The translations under genes and the position numbers were made by a program. This document shows, in pieces, positions 11,577 through 21,772 of a stretch of DNA of 64,000 nucleotides. Numbering within the stretch: the stretch's first letter is position 1; the number at the start of each line of letters is the position of its first letter. Origin of the DNA: Pseudoips prasinana (Eukaryota > Arthropoda > Insecta > Lepidoptera > Nolidae); assembly GCA_951640165.1 (NCBI GenBank), contig OX621249.1:24781201-24845200 (forward strand), given 5' to 3'. The notes under the pieces are model-generated. The model ran no database searches and had not been told where the DNA came from. It worked only from the letters and a program-made list of their open reading frames with translations.

Positions 11577-11691
11577 CGCCCCAATCTGTCAAATTTTGCC
11601 AATTGAACGTTAACCTTATGCTTTTGTGATAAAGTTGAAAATCTATAAAAAACATTTAACAGATTGGGGTAGCTGGATGTGCTGGCGTTTG
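11577..11691. mobile_element. MITE-1, left end truncated
   Basis: Carries the MITE-1 inner ends CCCCAATCTGTCAAATTT and its inverse ACAGATTGGGGTAGC. The intact right terminus GCTGGCGTTTG is followed by TA. The outer left terminus (CAGACGCCAGC) is replaced by unrelated sequence. Other copies: 38340, 54494, 56218. Confidence 0.75.
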
Positions 11692-11693
11692 TA

Positions 11694-12344
11694 CTATAAC
11701 AATTTTCACAAAATATGCCACAAAAAAAAAGTTATTGCTATTGTTGACGCAAGAATTTGCAAATGCGTAGTTTAGTATATTTCATTGCACTTCCAAGATA
11801 AATGATACTTTGGACGGCGAAATTAATTTTCGGTAATGTTTGATACATTACTGTCACAGCAAAGAAGTGGGGAATTTCGTTGTTTTGAGTTGAAATCGTT
11901 TGTTTTATAAAACAATGTTGGAGAGCTAATTATGAGTAGGTGTAGAAGTAATTTGGAGAAACATTTAATACACAAGTACAAGGCGTAAATTATTGGTGTA
12001 AAAACTTCGAAAGAACTAACTCCTAAATGTACGCCAATTATAGATACTACTATAATAGTAGGTACTACTACTACGTATAATACGACTACTATCGTTGGTA
12101 TAGTGGTGGCGTCTTTAAGTGCAAATAACGAGGTTCTAGGTTCAAATCCCGGTTCACGTCACATCATGTAGGATATAGAAGAAGCTCCTATAACATTTTC
12201 CCCAGAAGGTTTCTGATTATTTAAATGATAAAATGCTTTGGAAGGAGTTTAGAACAACTCAATCCTCAGCAATTTTTCCACTTAATTAGATCAAAATAAT
12301 CAACTCATAAAAATATGTAATCTTAAGCGAAATTTATTTTAAAA
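11694..12344. other. Unassigned sequence with one tRNA-like promoter
   Basis: AT-rich with no recognised gene. A tRNA-like SINE head lies inside at 12092-12175. Confidence 0.45.
12092..12175 (+). mobile_element. tRNA-like SINE head
   Basis: GTTGGTATAGTGG (A box) and GGTTCAAATCCCGG (B box, about 12139-12152) lie 45 bases apart, as in a tRNA gene. The sequence does not fold into a full tRNA by eye, so a SINE head is more likely than a working tRNA. Confidence 0.55.
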
Positions 12345-12963
12345 AGGATTCCTACTGAGTTTTCTGACAGTGTTTCGCAATAGCTGCCACGTCATGTACT
12401 GCACGGCAGGGCAAAATGACAATTCCACTTAAATGTAACATTTTACGGAATAAATGTATTTTCAATTTTGATCCCGGTTAGTTTCAGTAGTAGTAAAATT
12501 TAAAAAGAATTGTCTTAACTTCTTTGGAGGTACATCAAGAGTATTTATGCTGTGTCTATGCTGAACTTAGTCCCACTGATGCTCTTTATTGTGCAACGTA
12601 TAAAAAAAAAGAAGTTATTCCTATAATTATGTCAGCTACTGAGAAATACTGCCAGAAAACTCAATAGGAGTTTTATGGCAGTGTTTCTCAATAGCTGCCA
12701 CGTCATACACTGCACGGCAGCGTAAAAAATGAAGATACCACATAAATAATTTTTTTTTACAAAATAAATTAATTTATAATTTTGGTCCCGGTTAGTTTCA
12801 GTTGCAGTAAGTTCGAAATAGGATTGTCTCAACTTCTTTGCAGCTGTATAAAGCGTATTCTATTGTATTCTATTCTGAACTTAGTCCCACTAATGCTGTT
12901 TTATTGAGCAACGTACAACAAAAATAAGTTATTCTTATAATTATGTCAGCTACTGAGAAATAC

Positions 12964-13265
12964 ATACATACATAGACTCACGCCTGTTTCCCAGAGGGGT
13001 AGGCAGAGACAACGGATTTCCATTTGTCACGATCTTTGCATACTTCTTTTGCCTCGATTACTGACATTATATTCTTCATACATGCTCGCCGGTTTAGGGT
13101 ACTTCTGACCTGCCCTTTCTTGAGAACATCTCCAATTTGGTCAGAGAATGTTCGACGTGGTCTTCCCCTTCCGGTTGTCCCATTCACACAGGCCAGGTAT
13201 ACTTCTTTTGTCAATCTTCTTTCATTCATCCTTTCTAAATGGCCTTTCTAAATGACCTTTCTAAA
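12964..13265 (-). mobile_element. 5'-truncated non-LTR retrotransposon (family E) with 13 bp target duplication
   Basis: Flanked by TACTGAGAAATAC at 12951-12963 and 13266-13278; the uninterrupted target is visible in the preceding array unit. On the minus strand it ends in a (GTAT)n tail after the stop codon, typical of LINEs with microsatellite 3' ends. A second copy of the family lies at 56437-56632. Confidence 0.9.
12978..13229 (-). pseudogene. Reverse transcriptase C-terminal fragment
   Basis: An 83 codon open frame ends at 12978 and includes '[20 protein letters not shown]', '[10 protein letters not shown]' and '[17 protein letters not shown]'. The GRGRPRR...DQI motif is a familiar C-terminal end of endonuclease-reverse transcriptases in insect genomes. 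The catalytic RT domain is absent, so it is a dead-on-arrival truncation. Confidence 0.75.
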
Positions 13266-13866
13266 TACTGAGAAATACTGCCAGAAAACTCAATAGGAGT
13301 TTTATGGCAGTGTTTCTCAATAGCTGCCACGTCATGCACTGCACGGCAGCGTAAAAAAAATGAAGATACCATATAAATGTAACATTTTCACGGAATAAAT
13401 GAATTTTGAATACTGGCCCCGATAGCAGTAAGCTCGAAATAGAGTTGTCTTAACTTCTTTGGAGCTACATAAAGAGTATTCTATTGTATTCTATTCTGAA
13501 CTTAGTCCCACTAATGCTGTTTTATTGTGCAACGTACAACAAAAAAGAAGTTATTCCTATCATTATGAGCGACTAAAATACAAATTATCTTAAGCCGCAC
13601 GCGCAGCCGTTTCCGCGGCACATTTGTGGGATCCACGCACTGATATATGCGATCTACGACGCGTCATTGAAATAAAGATATTATATTATGCAGTTTTAAA
13701 TAGTTCCACTTTCATTCTGATCGAGAAAGTGTCTTTTTCGAAGATTATATAGAACAGATTTTGAATAATGGCTGTCTTAGAAAACTTATAATCGATTGCA
13801 ATTTTTCTTTATAGGTCTTTAGTTTTTAATCGGATTTGAAATAACAAGTTCTAAAGTTATAAACAT

Positions 13867-13926
13867 TCATCATCATCATGCCAGCCTAATGACGTCCAAA
13901 GCTGGACAAAGGCTTTCCCAAAATAT
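13867..13926 (-). mobile_element. RT 3' fragment D1
   Basis: CATCATCATCATGCCAGCC...GACGTCCAAAGCTGGACAAAGG matches the 3' end of D1 with its (ATG)n tail, on the minus strand. The oppositely oriented fragment at 13966 lies 40 bases away. Confidence 0.65.
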
Positions 13927-13965
13927 CTTTTTGATTTTTTTTTTGTATACCTACTGTATATCTAT

Positions 13966-14100
13966 GATACACCGGAAGACGCAGCGTGGGCAGGCCCCCT
14001 ACAAGATGGACCGATGATCTTGTGCGGGTCGCTGGAAACTGCTGGATGCGAATAGCGCAAGACCGGCAATTGTGGAGATATGATGATGATGATCATGATG
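13966..14100 (+). pseudogene. Reverse transcriptase C-terminal fragment D1
   Basis: On the plus strand it encodes 'GRPPTRWTDDLVRVAGNCWM' and then 'RIAQDRQLWR' before running into (GAT)n. This is the most intact D1 C-terminus in the window, but it lacks the final 'GEAFVQQWT' segment found at 39.36 and 63.25 kb. Confidence 0.75.
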
Positions 14101-14449
14101 ATTTATATATGACAGGTGCTTATTTTTTATAATAGGCGTAATATTATTTTCAACCGACTTCAAAAGAAGTTGATCGATGATTTTATTACATTTTTTAATT
14201 TATTAAAAATGCTTTTTAAATGGTAACAATATAAATTATGCTACAATCAGTATTTGAAAACACAAGTTAAAGTCGGTTTTATATTTCTTAAACTGTAATT
14301 ATCTAATAATTAATATTTTAAGCTAATCTAATAATGAGTTCTTCCAGAACATTCCCTAACTAATCAAATCATAGAATATTCGGCGGCTTGATCATAAACT
14401 TGATTGATCATGGCTGGCATGGCTTGATCGAAAGTAGCCATTTTTTTAT

Positions 14450-14775
14450 CATCATGTCTACCAAATGATGTTCATTGGATAGACAAAGACCTACCTAAAA
14501 TATCGCCATAATGGGATTGTGTCCACCATTTGGAGGGACATAAAGAAAGTAGCCCATATTTTGTATGATCATATCAACCGAATGTCGTCTACCGCTGGAC
14601 AAAGACCTCCCTAAAATATCCCCACAATGAGTTTGTGTCTAACATTTGGAGGGACATGCCGTAATCGCCACGCTTGGCAAATAGTGGTATTATTCGCTCG
14701 GAACAACTTTTACACCTCCAGCGGGATTAAATGGGGTGGTGACATTCATTGGCGTCAACCACACCGGCACTTTTT
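14450..14775 (-). mobile_element. RT 3' fragments, variant D2, two degenerate copies
   Basis: ACCGCTGGACAAAGACCTCC, CATTTGGAGGGACATGCC and GGGGTGGTGACATTC match 61757-61995 on the same strand. A shorter degenerate copy (14450-14560) precedes it. Confidence 0.6.
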
Positions 14776-15284
14776 TGTATTATATTGGTAGTATATATTT
14801 TTTACTTTTCTTCAGTCTTTGGTAATAATGTCAAATTTAAGCCAATTCAGCTGATGAATCTTTCCAGAACATTATCGAACTAATCAAAAACAACACTAGT
14901 ATTTTCTTCCCCTACGTTTTGTAAGTTTTGTTCCAACAATTCTTCCCATAAGCCGTCACTAATGGGAACAGTTCCATCAATCAGCGGGACCCAACGATCT
15001 TGTTTATACGAATGTTGACCGTGGTTATTTTTACCACTGATGTGACATACAGGATCTTCTCTTTATGATAGATTAGCTTTTCAGGTAAAATTAGCTTTGC
15101 AATTTCAATATTTTTTCTAAGTCTATGTTTGCACCGCAAGAAATAAATCTTTGTACCGCAGGGGACCTCAACGATGAATACACTAACCGAAATCGAATAA
15201 ACCGATTCAGAAATTAGAATTTAAACTTATTTTTTTTATTATTAAAAGAATAAATTAGATTTTTTATTTTTAATAGACCAATTT
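14776..15284. other. Unassigned AT-rich sequence
   Basis: CCAGAACATT.....AACTAATCAAA near 14860 echoes 14345, suggesting a local duplication. Nothing else recognised. Confidence 0.4.
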
Positions 15285-15412
15285 ATAATGTCTAACTGCT
15301 GGGAGTCGTTGGACACGTATAGCACAACATCGGCAATTGTGGAGATCTTTGAGGGGACATTTGTCCAAGAGTGGGCGTCTTTCATCATATTATGATGATG
15401 AAGATGATAGAC
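15285..15412 (+). mobile_element. RT 3' fragment D1
   Basis: Degenerate version of 'CWxRxAQxRQLWRSLxGxFVQxWxSF', with GGCAATTGTGGAGATCTTTG and AGAGTGGGCGTCTTTC, running into (GAT)n. Confidence 0.6.
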
Positions 15413-15607
15413 CAATTCCAAAACGATTAATAAAATTATTTCACATATAGCCAGCTATGTTTCCAGCGATCAACATGGTCAATATTTCTTTATCAACAAT
15501 TAGAATAAGGTTTAAAAATATTTATTTACTTTAATTCGAAATTTACAAATGAAATTACATTCTACTGTTAGTAGCTTAAAATATAATAAAATACAAATAA
15601 AAAATGT

Positions 15608-15800
15608 TTTTTTTCATGTAGACTTTAAGGGCTTGTAAATAGTCTGAACATGTTTGTAGTAATAGTACAGTAGTTAAGTATATATACTATTTCTATTTAC
15701 ATATAGATATTTAGGTACACAGATTGTTAAAATATTTATAAAACAATAGTAATTATATTTAGCTAGCTTGTATTAAGTTATTGTCAAGGAGAAATTCTTT
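15608..15800 (-). mobile_element. Repeat F, inverted full-length copy
   Basis: Reverse complement of 9101-9302: CATGTAGACTTTAAGGGCTTG at one end and TTAAGTTATTGTCAAG at the other. Confidence 0.65.
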
Positions 15801-16003
15801 AATAATAACGTGTATTTATATGTAAAGGATATAAAAAAATACCTACGAAAGTCTACGAGCAACTCAATTACAAGGGGAAATCAAAGATCTTTTATGAGGA
15901 TATTCAGAAAAAATCCTGGCAAGAAATTTAATAATTAAAACAATCAAATCAGCGCTACGACGTGTCCTTCTTTAAACGAGGTTTAAAAAGCGTATTAATA
16001 TCA

Positions 16004-16060
16004 CGGTAGGCAGTGGTTACCACTTACCATCAGGTTACCGCTAGCTCGTGTGCCTCCAAA
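16004..16060 (+). mobile_element. LINE 3' end family G, short
   Basis: GTAGGCAGTGGTTACC followed by ACTTACCATCAGGTTACCGC and GCTCGTGTGCC matches the terminal part of family G. Confidence 0.45.
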
Positions 16061-16394
16061 GCAATAAAACAAATTAATATAAAAGTACAAAGAGAAAGAG
16101 AGAGTCTAAAGAAAGGCAATAGTAACATATGATTTTTATTATGAACTTCTGCTAAATATATATTCAAACACCCTATATTATAGATGCGGAACAACATCTT
16201 GATAAATACGGGGCGTGCCGTGACAAATGGTAACACACTGTTTTTATATATTTTTAGTTACAACCGTTACGATCCTAATTGGACACACAATACTTCAACG
16301 TTCCGTAATGTGAAGTCTGTGATGTTTAAAAGATCATTTCCTTGTGCAACAGGCAACACTCTTGTAAGGTCACGTAGAAAGTTTAGTATTGATG
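16061..16394. other. Unassigned AT-rich sequence
   Basis: Includes a (GA)-rich run near 16090 and an open frame of 98 codons with no recognisable motif. The frame runs into the minisatellite. Confidence 0.4.
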
Positions 16395-16665
16395 TTATCT
16401 TGGTTTTGAATACAACAGTATTATCTTACTGTCATTTTAATTTTGGACATTTCAAAAGTATTATCGTGCTTTTATCTTGATTTGAACATTTAAAAAGTTA
16501 TATTATTAATATCATGGTTTTGAGTATTTAAAAAGTATTATACAAATGTTACCTTGGTTTCAAACATTTCAAAAATATTATACTAATGTTACCTTGGTTT
16601 CGAACATTTAAAAAGTTTATTTTTGATCTTATCTTGGTTTATAATATTTAAAAGTATATAATTAC
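16395..16665. repeat. Minisatellite, about 40 bp unit, about six copies
   Basis: The motif A(C/T)CTTGGTTT...GAACATTTAAAAAGT recurs with spacing of 37-40 bases; the clearest positions are 16511, 16551, 16591 and 16631. Confidence 0.85.
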
Positions 16666-16738
16666 TATTAAAAACATACAACTACCTTTAATTTTTATAT
16701 ATAACAGCCATTCTCAGAGACAAGAGAAATAAAGAAGT

Positions 16739-17008
16739 TTCTTGGGACAACGTAACACACTGCCATCTGATCCGAAACTAGGTAGAACCTGTACTATAGC
16801 AACCAAACAACTAATAAACATACTTATATATTTCTTAATAATAAATAAATAAATGTATAATTTACCTAAAATAATAATATTATAGCTAACTAACACTTAG
16901 ACGCAGAACAAATAATCACGCTCATCACATAAAGATTTGTGCTAGGTGGGGATTGATCCCACGACCTCTGCCTTATCATTCAGGGTCACAAACCACTGAA
17001 GCAAGATG
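16739..17008 (-). mobile_element. SINE-B (tRNA-derived)
   Basis: Full-length minus-strand copy. CTTGGGACAA...CCATCTGATC at the 3' end, GGGGATTGATCCCACGACCTC around the B box. An ATAAATAA expansion in the middle. Confidence 0.75.
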
Positions 17009-17254
17009 TGTATAGATCTCAATAGAATAGCTGAATACAATTGAATACCTGATTATAGAATACCTCTTTTTTTGTAAGTCTTAAAATTACAAAACGCAGA
17101 ATTGGAATCTGTAACATTAAATTCTAATTAATATTTTATGCATCAGGCCCCCGGTAGTAATAAACATTAACCTGACATTATTAATACTAAAATCTCAATT
17201 ACACAACACAAACATTCAAATCAAGACAATCAGAACATTAAAGAAATATTAATG

Positions 17255-17580
17255 AATTAAATTGTAGGCCAAGGTTCATATGGACGACGCGACGTAAAAA
17301 AACGCTCGGCGTCAGTCAAAATCTCTATTAAATTGTAAATATTATGTATTTAGAATGAAGTCGATTAGAAATAAAAAAAATCAGTATTAGTATAAATATA
17401 CACACTCGTACTTGTCAAGCTAACAATTAAATTGTAAGCCAAGGTTCATATGGACGACGCGGCGTAAAAAGCTCTCGGCGTCAGACAAAATCTCGTTAAA
17501 TTGTAAACCTAAAGTTTCCAGGATCAAGTCAATAAGAGATAAATAAAATCAAATACTTGAGTATTGAGTATACGCACTGG
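17255..17580. repeat. Two-copy tandem duplication, period 170 bp
   Basis: AAGGTTCATATGGACGACGC occurs at 17271 and 17441. TCGGCGTCAG and AATTAAATTGTA are also shared. The first unit ends with ACTCGTACTTGTCAAGCTAACA, a fragment of the unit found in the inverted repeat at 3.4 kb. Confidence 0.85.
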
Positions 17581-17784
17581 TCACGCAACATTTAGATAAT
17601 ATTCTAAGAAACTAGATTTAGGCCGATCATATTACAATTATTATGTTGTCTTAATTCTAAATTACTTCCAACAAATTTTGTTCGACACATTTATAAATTT
17701 GAACTAACGGCAAACGCAAAAGGCGATCAAGAAGATTATTGACATTTGTTTTATTGAAATTTGTCTAACAATAATGATATGAAA

Positions 17785-17985
17785 TAATGAAATTTATTCA
17801 GCACTTGGGTATTAACATACACTTGTACACACGGATAGACATCAAGCTATAGACTTCCAGTATATGCTGATCTCGCGTTGCATAGTATTTCCATACAATA
17901 AGAGGTCAGCTTATATTGGAAATTTATTTCTTGATATGTAGCCGTGTGTACTTGTCAAGCTCACAATGCAATTACATAAACATAG
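17785..17985 (+). repeat. Partial copy of the inner unit of the 3 kb inverted repeat, split by MITE-2
   Basis: AATGAAATTTATTCAGCACTTGGG and TTAACATACACTTGT, then after the MITE ACTTGTCAAGCTCACAA and TACATAAACATAG, match 3165-3405. The 150 bp between the first two blocks in the 3 kb copy is missing here. Confidence 0.75.
17828..17948. mobile_element. MITE-2, TA target duplication
   Basis: CACACGG...CCGTGTG termini with imperfect palindromic arms (TCCAGTATATGCTGATCTC against GAGGTCAGCTTATATTGGA). TA lies at 17826-17827 and 17949-17950; the unoccupied site TTTGTACTT is at about 3370. TA duplication suggests Tc1/mariner-driven mobility. 121 bp, no coding capacity. Second copy at 36910. Confidence 0.8.
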
Positions 17986-18387
17986 TTGAATACAGTTTCA
18001 TAGTAGAATACATATAGATACATAATCCATAATCCATATGCAAGGTGTCCCGTGTCACATAATTAGTGGACGTAAGTGATTTTAGCACTATTTTTAACGC
18101 TTAAGGAACCAAGTTCTACAGAGTTTTTTAACGCTGCGCTTTTAAAGCGTCCATGCAAATGGGCATTTGCCTCAAGATATAATTTTAATATTCCGTCGCT
18201 AATATATCAAAGCGAATCTGGGTAAATGTTCAACTTTCGACAAAATTATCGTTTGCATTAGCTGTTATGAAGCCATTATAAATATCATATATGAATAAAC
18301 CAATGAATTTAAATCTAATACTGCAAGCAATAACAGTTTAAACGAGAAATAACTTGTGTTTGTTGAATTTATCGCCTTGAATACCAA

Positions 18388-18575
18388 TAATGTAGTATGT
18401 GGATGACATTATGTTTTTCAGCCAAACGGTTAACATGACAAATAGTGTGTGCGTGAAAATTATAGATACGGCCTTTCAACGAGCGAGAACGTTCATTAAT
18501 AGTTCAATCTTTTGTATTTTTGTTACATTCTTAGGGTAAATACCTCTATATAATACCAATTTAGTATATTAATAA
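18388..18575 (+). repeat. Direct repeat, first copy
   Basis: About 180 bp (GTATGTGGATGACATTATG, TCAGCCAAA, GTTCATTAATAGTT) recurs at 19251-19415, 863 bases away, with about 80 percent identity by eye. Confidence 0.8.
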
Positions 18576-18828
18576 TAATAATAATATCTGGGGACAATGT
18601 CACACAGATCATCCTAGCCCCAAACTAAGCAAAGCATGTACTATGGGTACCAGGCGACGATATACATACTTATATAGATAGATAAATACTTATATACATA
18701 GAAAACATCCATGACTCAGAAACAAATATTCGTGCTCATCACACAAATATTTGCACTTACCGGGATTCGAACCCAGGACCACCAGCTGCGTAGGCAGGAG
18801 CACTACCAACTAGGCTACGGTGACCGTC
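18570..18828 (-). mobile_element. SINE-A (tRNA-derived)
   Basis: Full-length minus-strand copy from the AATAATAATATCTGGGGACA tail to the CTACGGTGACCG head. B box GATTCGAACCC. Located between the two direct repeats. Confidence 0.9.
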
Positions 18829-18951
18829 ATAGTATAAAAGCAAATATTTTCTATGTGTAACATATTTTGTCTTGGTGGCTGGATATGTGTTTTGGGAGTG
18901 ATTTATAAAAGGGACGGAAATATGTAACGGGAAACCGGGGTGACACGCGTG

Positions 18952-19013
18952 CGCGCGCTATTTGATTTGACCAATTAACGCGCGCTATTTGATTTGACCA
19001 ATGAACGCGCGCT
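18952..19013 (+). repeat. 27 bp tandem repeat, 2.3 copies
   Basis: GCGCGCTATTTGATTTGACC is repeated with period 27, followed by a partial third GCGCGCT. It is unusually GC-rich for this window. Confidence 0.9.
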
Positions 19014-19250
19014 GTGGTGGAGAGTTAGCAATGGAGGTGATGCCAGGCCACTTTGTGTAAGGCCGATACCACGACGTACTGTCGTAGCAAGTATAGTGTA
19101 TGCGATGATATATTCGACCAATCACATATGAATAAATTGGGTTCACATACATTTTATCTCAATTTTATTATATGGAATGATAAACATATCAGATGTTGCA
19201 AAACATATGCGACGCCTCATTATTATTTTTTATTTTCATTTTGTATGCTA

Positions 19251-19415
19251 ATAATATAGTATGTGGATGACATTATGTTTTTCAGCCAAATTTTTTGCAT
19301 GACAGTGTGTGCGGAAAAATTATAGATATGGCCTTTAACGAACTGTTCATTAATAGTTAAATCTTTTATATTTTTATTACAAATACCTGTATAGAATATC
19401 AATTAAGTTATTTTA
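19251..19415 (+). repeat. Direct repeat, second copy
   Basis: Copy of 18388-18575 without the SINE that abuts the first copy. Confidence 0.8.
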
Positions 19416-19552
19416 CGCGGTCAGTGTCAAAGCAATTTTTTTTGTGAACAGTTAAAGCTGGCACAATCGCCGAGCATTTGGAGCAAGATAGGCTATACAC
19501 TTTTGTTTATAAATTTCATTCACTGTATTTTTTTCTTGCTCTTGTGAGAGAT

Positions 19553-19652
19553 GCCGCTGGATGTGGGTAGTCCTATTCTGCATTTATTTTGCAGACTTTT
19601 GGAGACCTTTGGGGTAGACCTTTATCCAGTAGTGGATGTCTGCTGTCAACTT
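19553..19652 (+). mobile_element. RT 3' fragment D1
   Basis: CCGCTGGATGTGGGTAGTCC, then GACTTTTGGAGACCTTTGGGG and CCAGTAGTGGATGTCTGCTG, match the end of D1 with a short internal expansion. Confidence 0.6.
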
Positions 19653-19737
19653 TAAATTGATGAATAAACATATCGATAATGAACTAGATTTAGAGGTACC
19701 TACATTTATCTTGACTACTTACTTTTATACTATAATA

Positions 19738-19981
19738 GCGGCCCGGTACGTGCTTCGCTACGTATAAGGCATAGTAAGAAAAAAAATGATTATTAAGTTC
19801 ATTTATTCAAACAAAAAAATATTTTAAATTGCTGAAAGATGTTGATTTTACACTTTTTCAAGACATTTTTTAAATTTTCTCTACGTACAAACCTTCCCTG
19901 GACTTCAACGAATAATTCAAGAAATTAGGCAAATCGGTTTAGGCGTTACAACGAAAAGTGGCATTGATTTATATATATATA
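19738..19981. mobile_element. Unclassified interspersed repeat
   Basis: GCGGCCCGGTACGTGCTTCGCTACG, GTACAAACCTTCC.TGGACTTCAACGAATAATTCAAG and AAATCGGTT resemble a non-autonomous lepidopteran repeat known to me from memory. Its superfamily is uncertain and only one copy is present here. Confidence 0.4.
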
Positions 19982-21691
19982 CTAGCTGGTGCCCACGACT
20001 TCGTCCGCGACAATTTCGAATGATGGCCAATGTAACTACTTACTTCTAGCTTAATCTAAAAAAAATAACATTAAAAACAAATAAGCAATATAAATTTAAG
20101 AAAACCTAACCTATAAATAACCTAACTAAGAAATAAACTAAAAACTACTTTGCTACTGTTATTTAAAAAAACGACCCGATATCATCAACCAAAGAAATCA
20201 ATGAATACATATCAATTGTCCTAAAGTAGGTACAGTCAGTAAGTCAAATAAAGTAAAATAATAATCAACGATGCATTAATTACAAAGGTAACTCCCATTA
20301 GATTTGGTTGCGACCACGGCATTGATAGGTCTTATATAAAATTTTGTGAACGAAACCATAGCACGATCTAAAACTATGATTACGCAATCTATTACAAAAT
20401 ATAAACTTGTAAAGCGGTAAAATTAAGATGTGTGCATAGTTTTTGGGTGAGATTTAGGTGATCATCTATTAATTCAGTTTTGGACTACCTTTTATTTCAA
20501 GCATTTATTTATTTTAACCGATATACCAAATAAGTTCCATGATCTGAAACGATATTACCGCCATCTAGACACAAAATTGTGAACTTGTAGATCAGTAAAA
20601 TTAAGATGATATTTTTTGGGTGCGATCATCTCGACACGAACAATTTATACTACGCTAACTCGAATATAAAATATAAAATGTCGCTTTTTTGGTTTGTTAT
20701 AAAAATTACCAAAAAAAAAAGAAGTTACAAATCTTATAAAACCCTAAATCTTTACTAAGGAACAACGATCACGACATTTTAAGCAACTTGGCAAAGAAAA
20801 GAAGTTCTCTAAAATTTGAGTTTGCGTAAATTGTTGGTGTCGATTTGTTGAATCAGTTTTGGATTACCTTTTTTTTATCAACAAATTATTCCCTGGATTG
20901 CTTTATTTTTAACTAAAAGACCAAATACATTACATGCGTTTTACTCCAAAAAATAAACAGATTTTCATACAAACTTAAACCCCCTATTTTAGTTGTCCTT
21001 AGGGGTGGAATTTCCAAAAATCCTGGAATACATATTTTTATTTTTAACTGAAAGGCCAAATACCAATTTTCATAGGTTTAACTTAAAAAAAGTCGCATTT
21101 TCATACAAACTTACATACCCTATTTTACACCCTAAGGGGTGGAATTCCCAAAAATCCTGAAATATATATTTTTAATTTTTAACTGATATGCCTAATACCA
21201 ATTTTCATGCGTTTAACTTAAAAATTGACACATTTTTCATACAAACTTACACCCCCTATTTTACGCTCTTGGGGCTGGAATTTCCAAAACTGCTGAAATT
21301 CATATTTTTTATTTTTAACTAAAATGCCAAATACCAATTTTCATGCGTTTAACTTAAAAATTGACACATTTTCCATACAAACTTACATTCCCTATTTTTC
21401 GCCCTTGGGGGTGGAATTTCCAAAAACCCTGAAATACGTGATTTTTTATTTTTAACTGGAAGGCCTAATACCAATTTTTATGCCTTAAACTTCAAAAACG
21501 GCAAAGTTTCAAACTAACTTAGCGCCCCTGTTTTACCCCCTTAGGGGTTGAATTTCGAAAAATCCTTCCTTATTCCTTGTCTACATTATAAAGCAAACAT
21601 TTGTGCAAAATTTCAGCTTTCTAGGTCCAAGGGTTTGGGCTGGGCGTTGATGAGTCAGTCAGTCAGTCAGGACTTGTCTTTTTATTTATAT

Positions 21692-21694
<3 letters not shown>
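19982..21694 (-). mobile_element. 1.7 kb non-autonomous Helitron with internal tandem array
   Basis: On the minus strand it begins TCTATATAAATAAAAAGAC after an A and ends ...GGGCACCAGCTAG before a T, the A-TC...CTAG-T arrangement of Helitrons. The 3' end contains the CGCGGACGAAGTCGTGGGC region with a short GAC/GTC hairpin. Positions 20880-21565 form a tandem array. No helicase or Rep frame is present. Confidence 0.7.
20880..21565. repeat. 135 bp tandem array inside the Helitron, five units
   Basis: The motif (A/G)GGG.TGGAATTTCCAAAAA starts at 21001, 21135, about 21270, 21407 and 21542 (spacings 134-137). Units share TTTTCATACAAACTTA and CCTATTTTA. Internal tandem arrays are common in non-autonomous Helitrons. 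Confidence 0.85.

Positions 21695-21770
<76 letters not shown>
21695..21770. repeat. (TA)38 microsatellite
   Basis: Uninterrupted TA repeat abutting the 5' end of the Helitron. Confidence 0.98.

Positions 21771-21772
<2 letters not shown>

Larger units (their letters stand above)
12345..13570. repeat. Three-copy tandem array, unit about 0.31-0.32 kb, split by a LINE fragment
   Basis: Units near 12345-12644, 12645-12963 and 13266-13570 share TAGCTGCCACGTCAT, ACTGCACGGCAG, GAACTTAGTCCCACT and GTGCAACGTA. The first two are 311 bp apart. The third is displaced by a 302 bp insertion (12964-13265). Copies 2 and 3 are more alike than either is to copy 1. No coding frame is shared. Confidence 0.9.

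Noticed and set aside
12345..13570. CRISPR array
   Set aside because: Units of 0.3 kb with no short repeat-spacer alternation; eukaryotic context.
14150..14180. CAACCGACTTCAAAAGAAG as an element end
   Set aside because: Familiar from lepidopteran repeats, but no second end or body could be defined here.
17821..17955. 6 bp target duplication ACTTGT around MITE-2
   Set aside because: The empty site at about 3370 shows ACTT after TTTGT without the insertion, so a TA duplication explains the junction.
18388..19415. LTR retrotransposon with 180 bp LTRs
   Set aside because: No TG...CA ends, primer-binding site, polypurine tract or gag/pol frames between the repeats.
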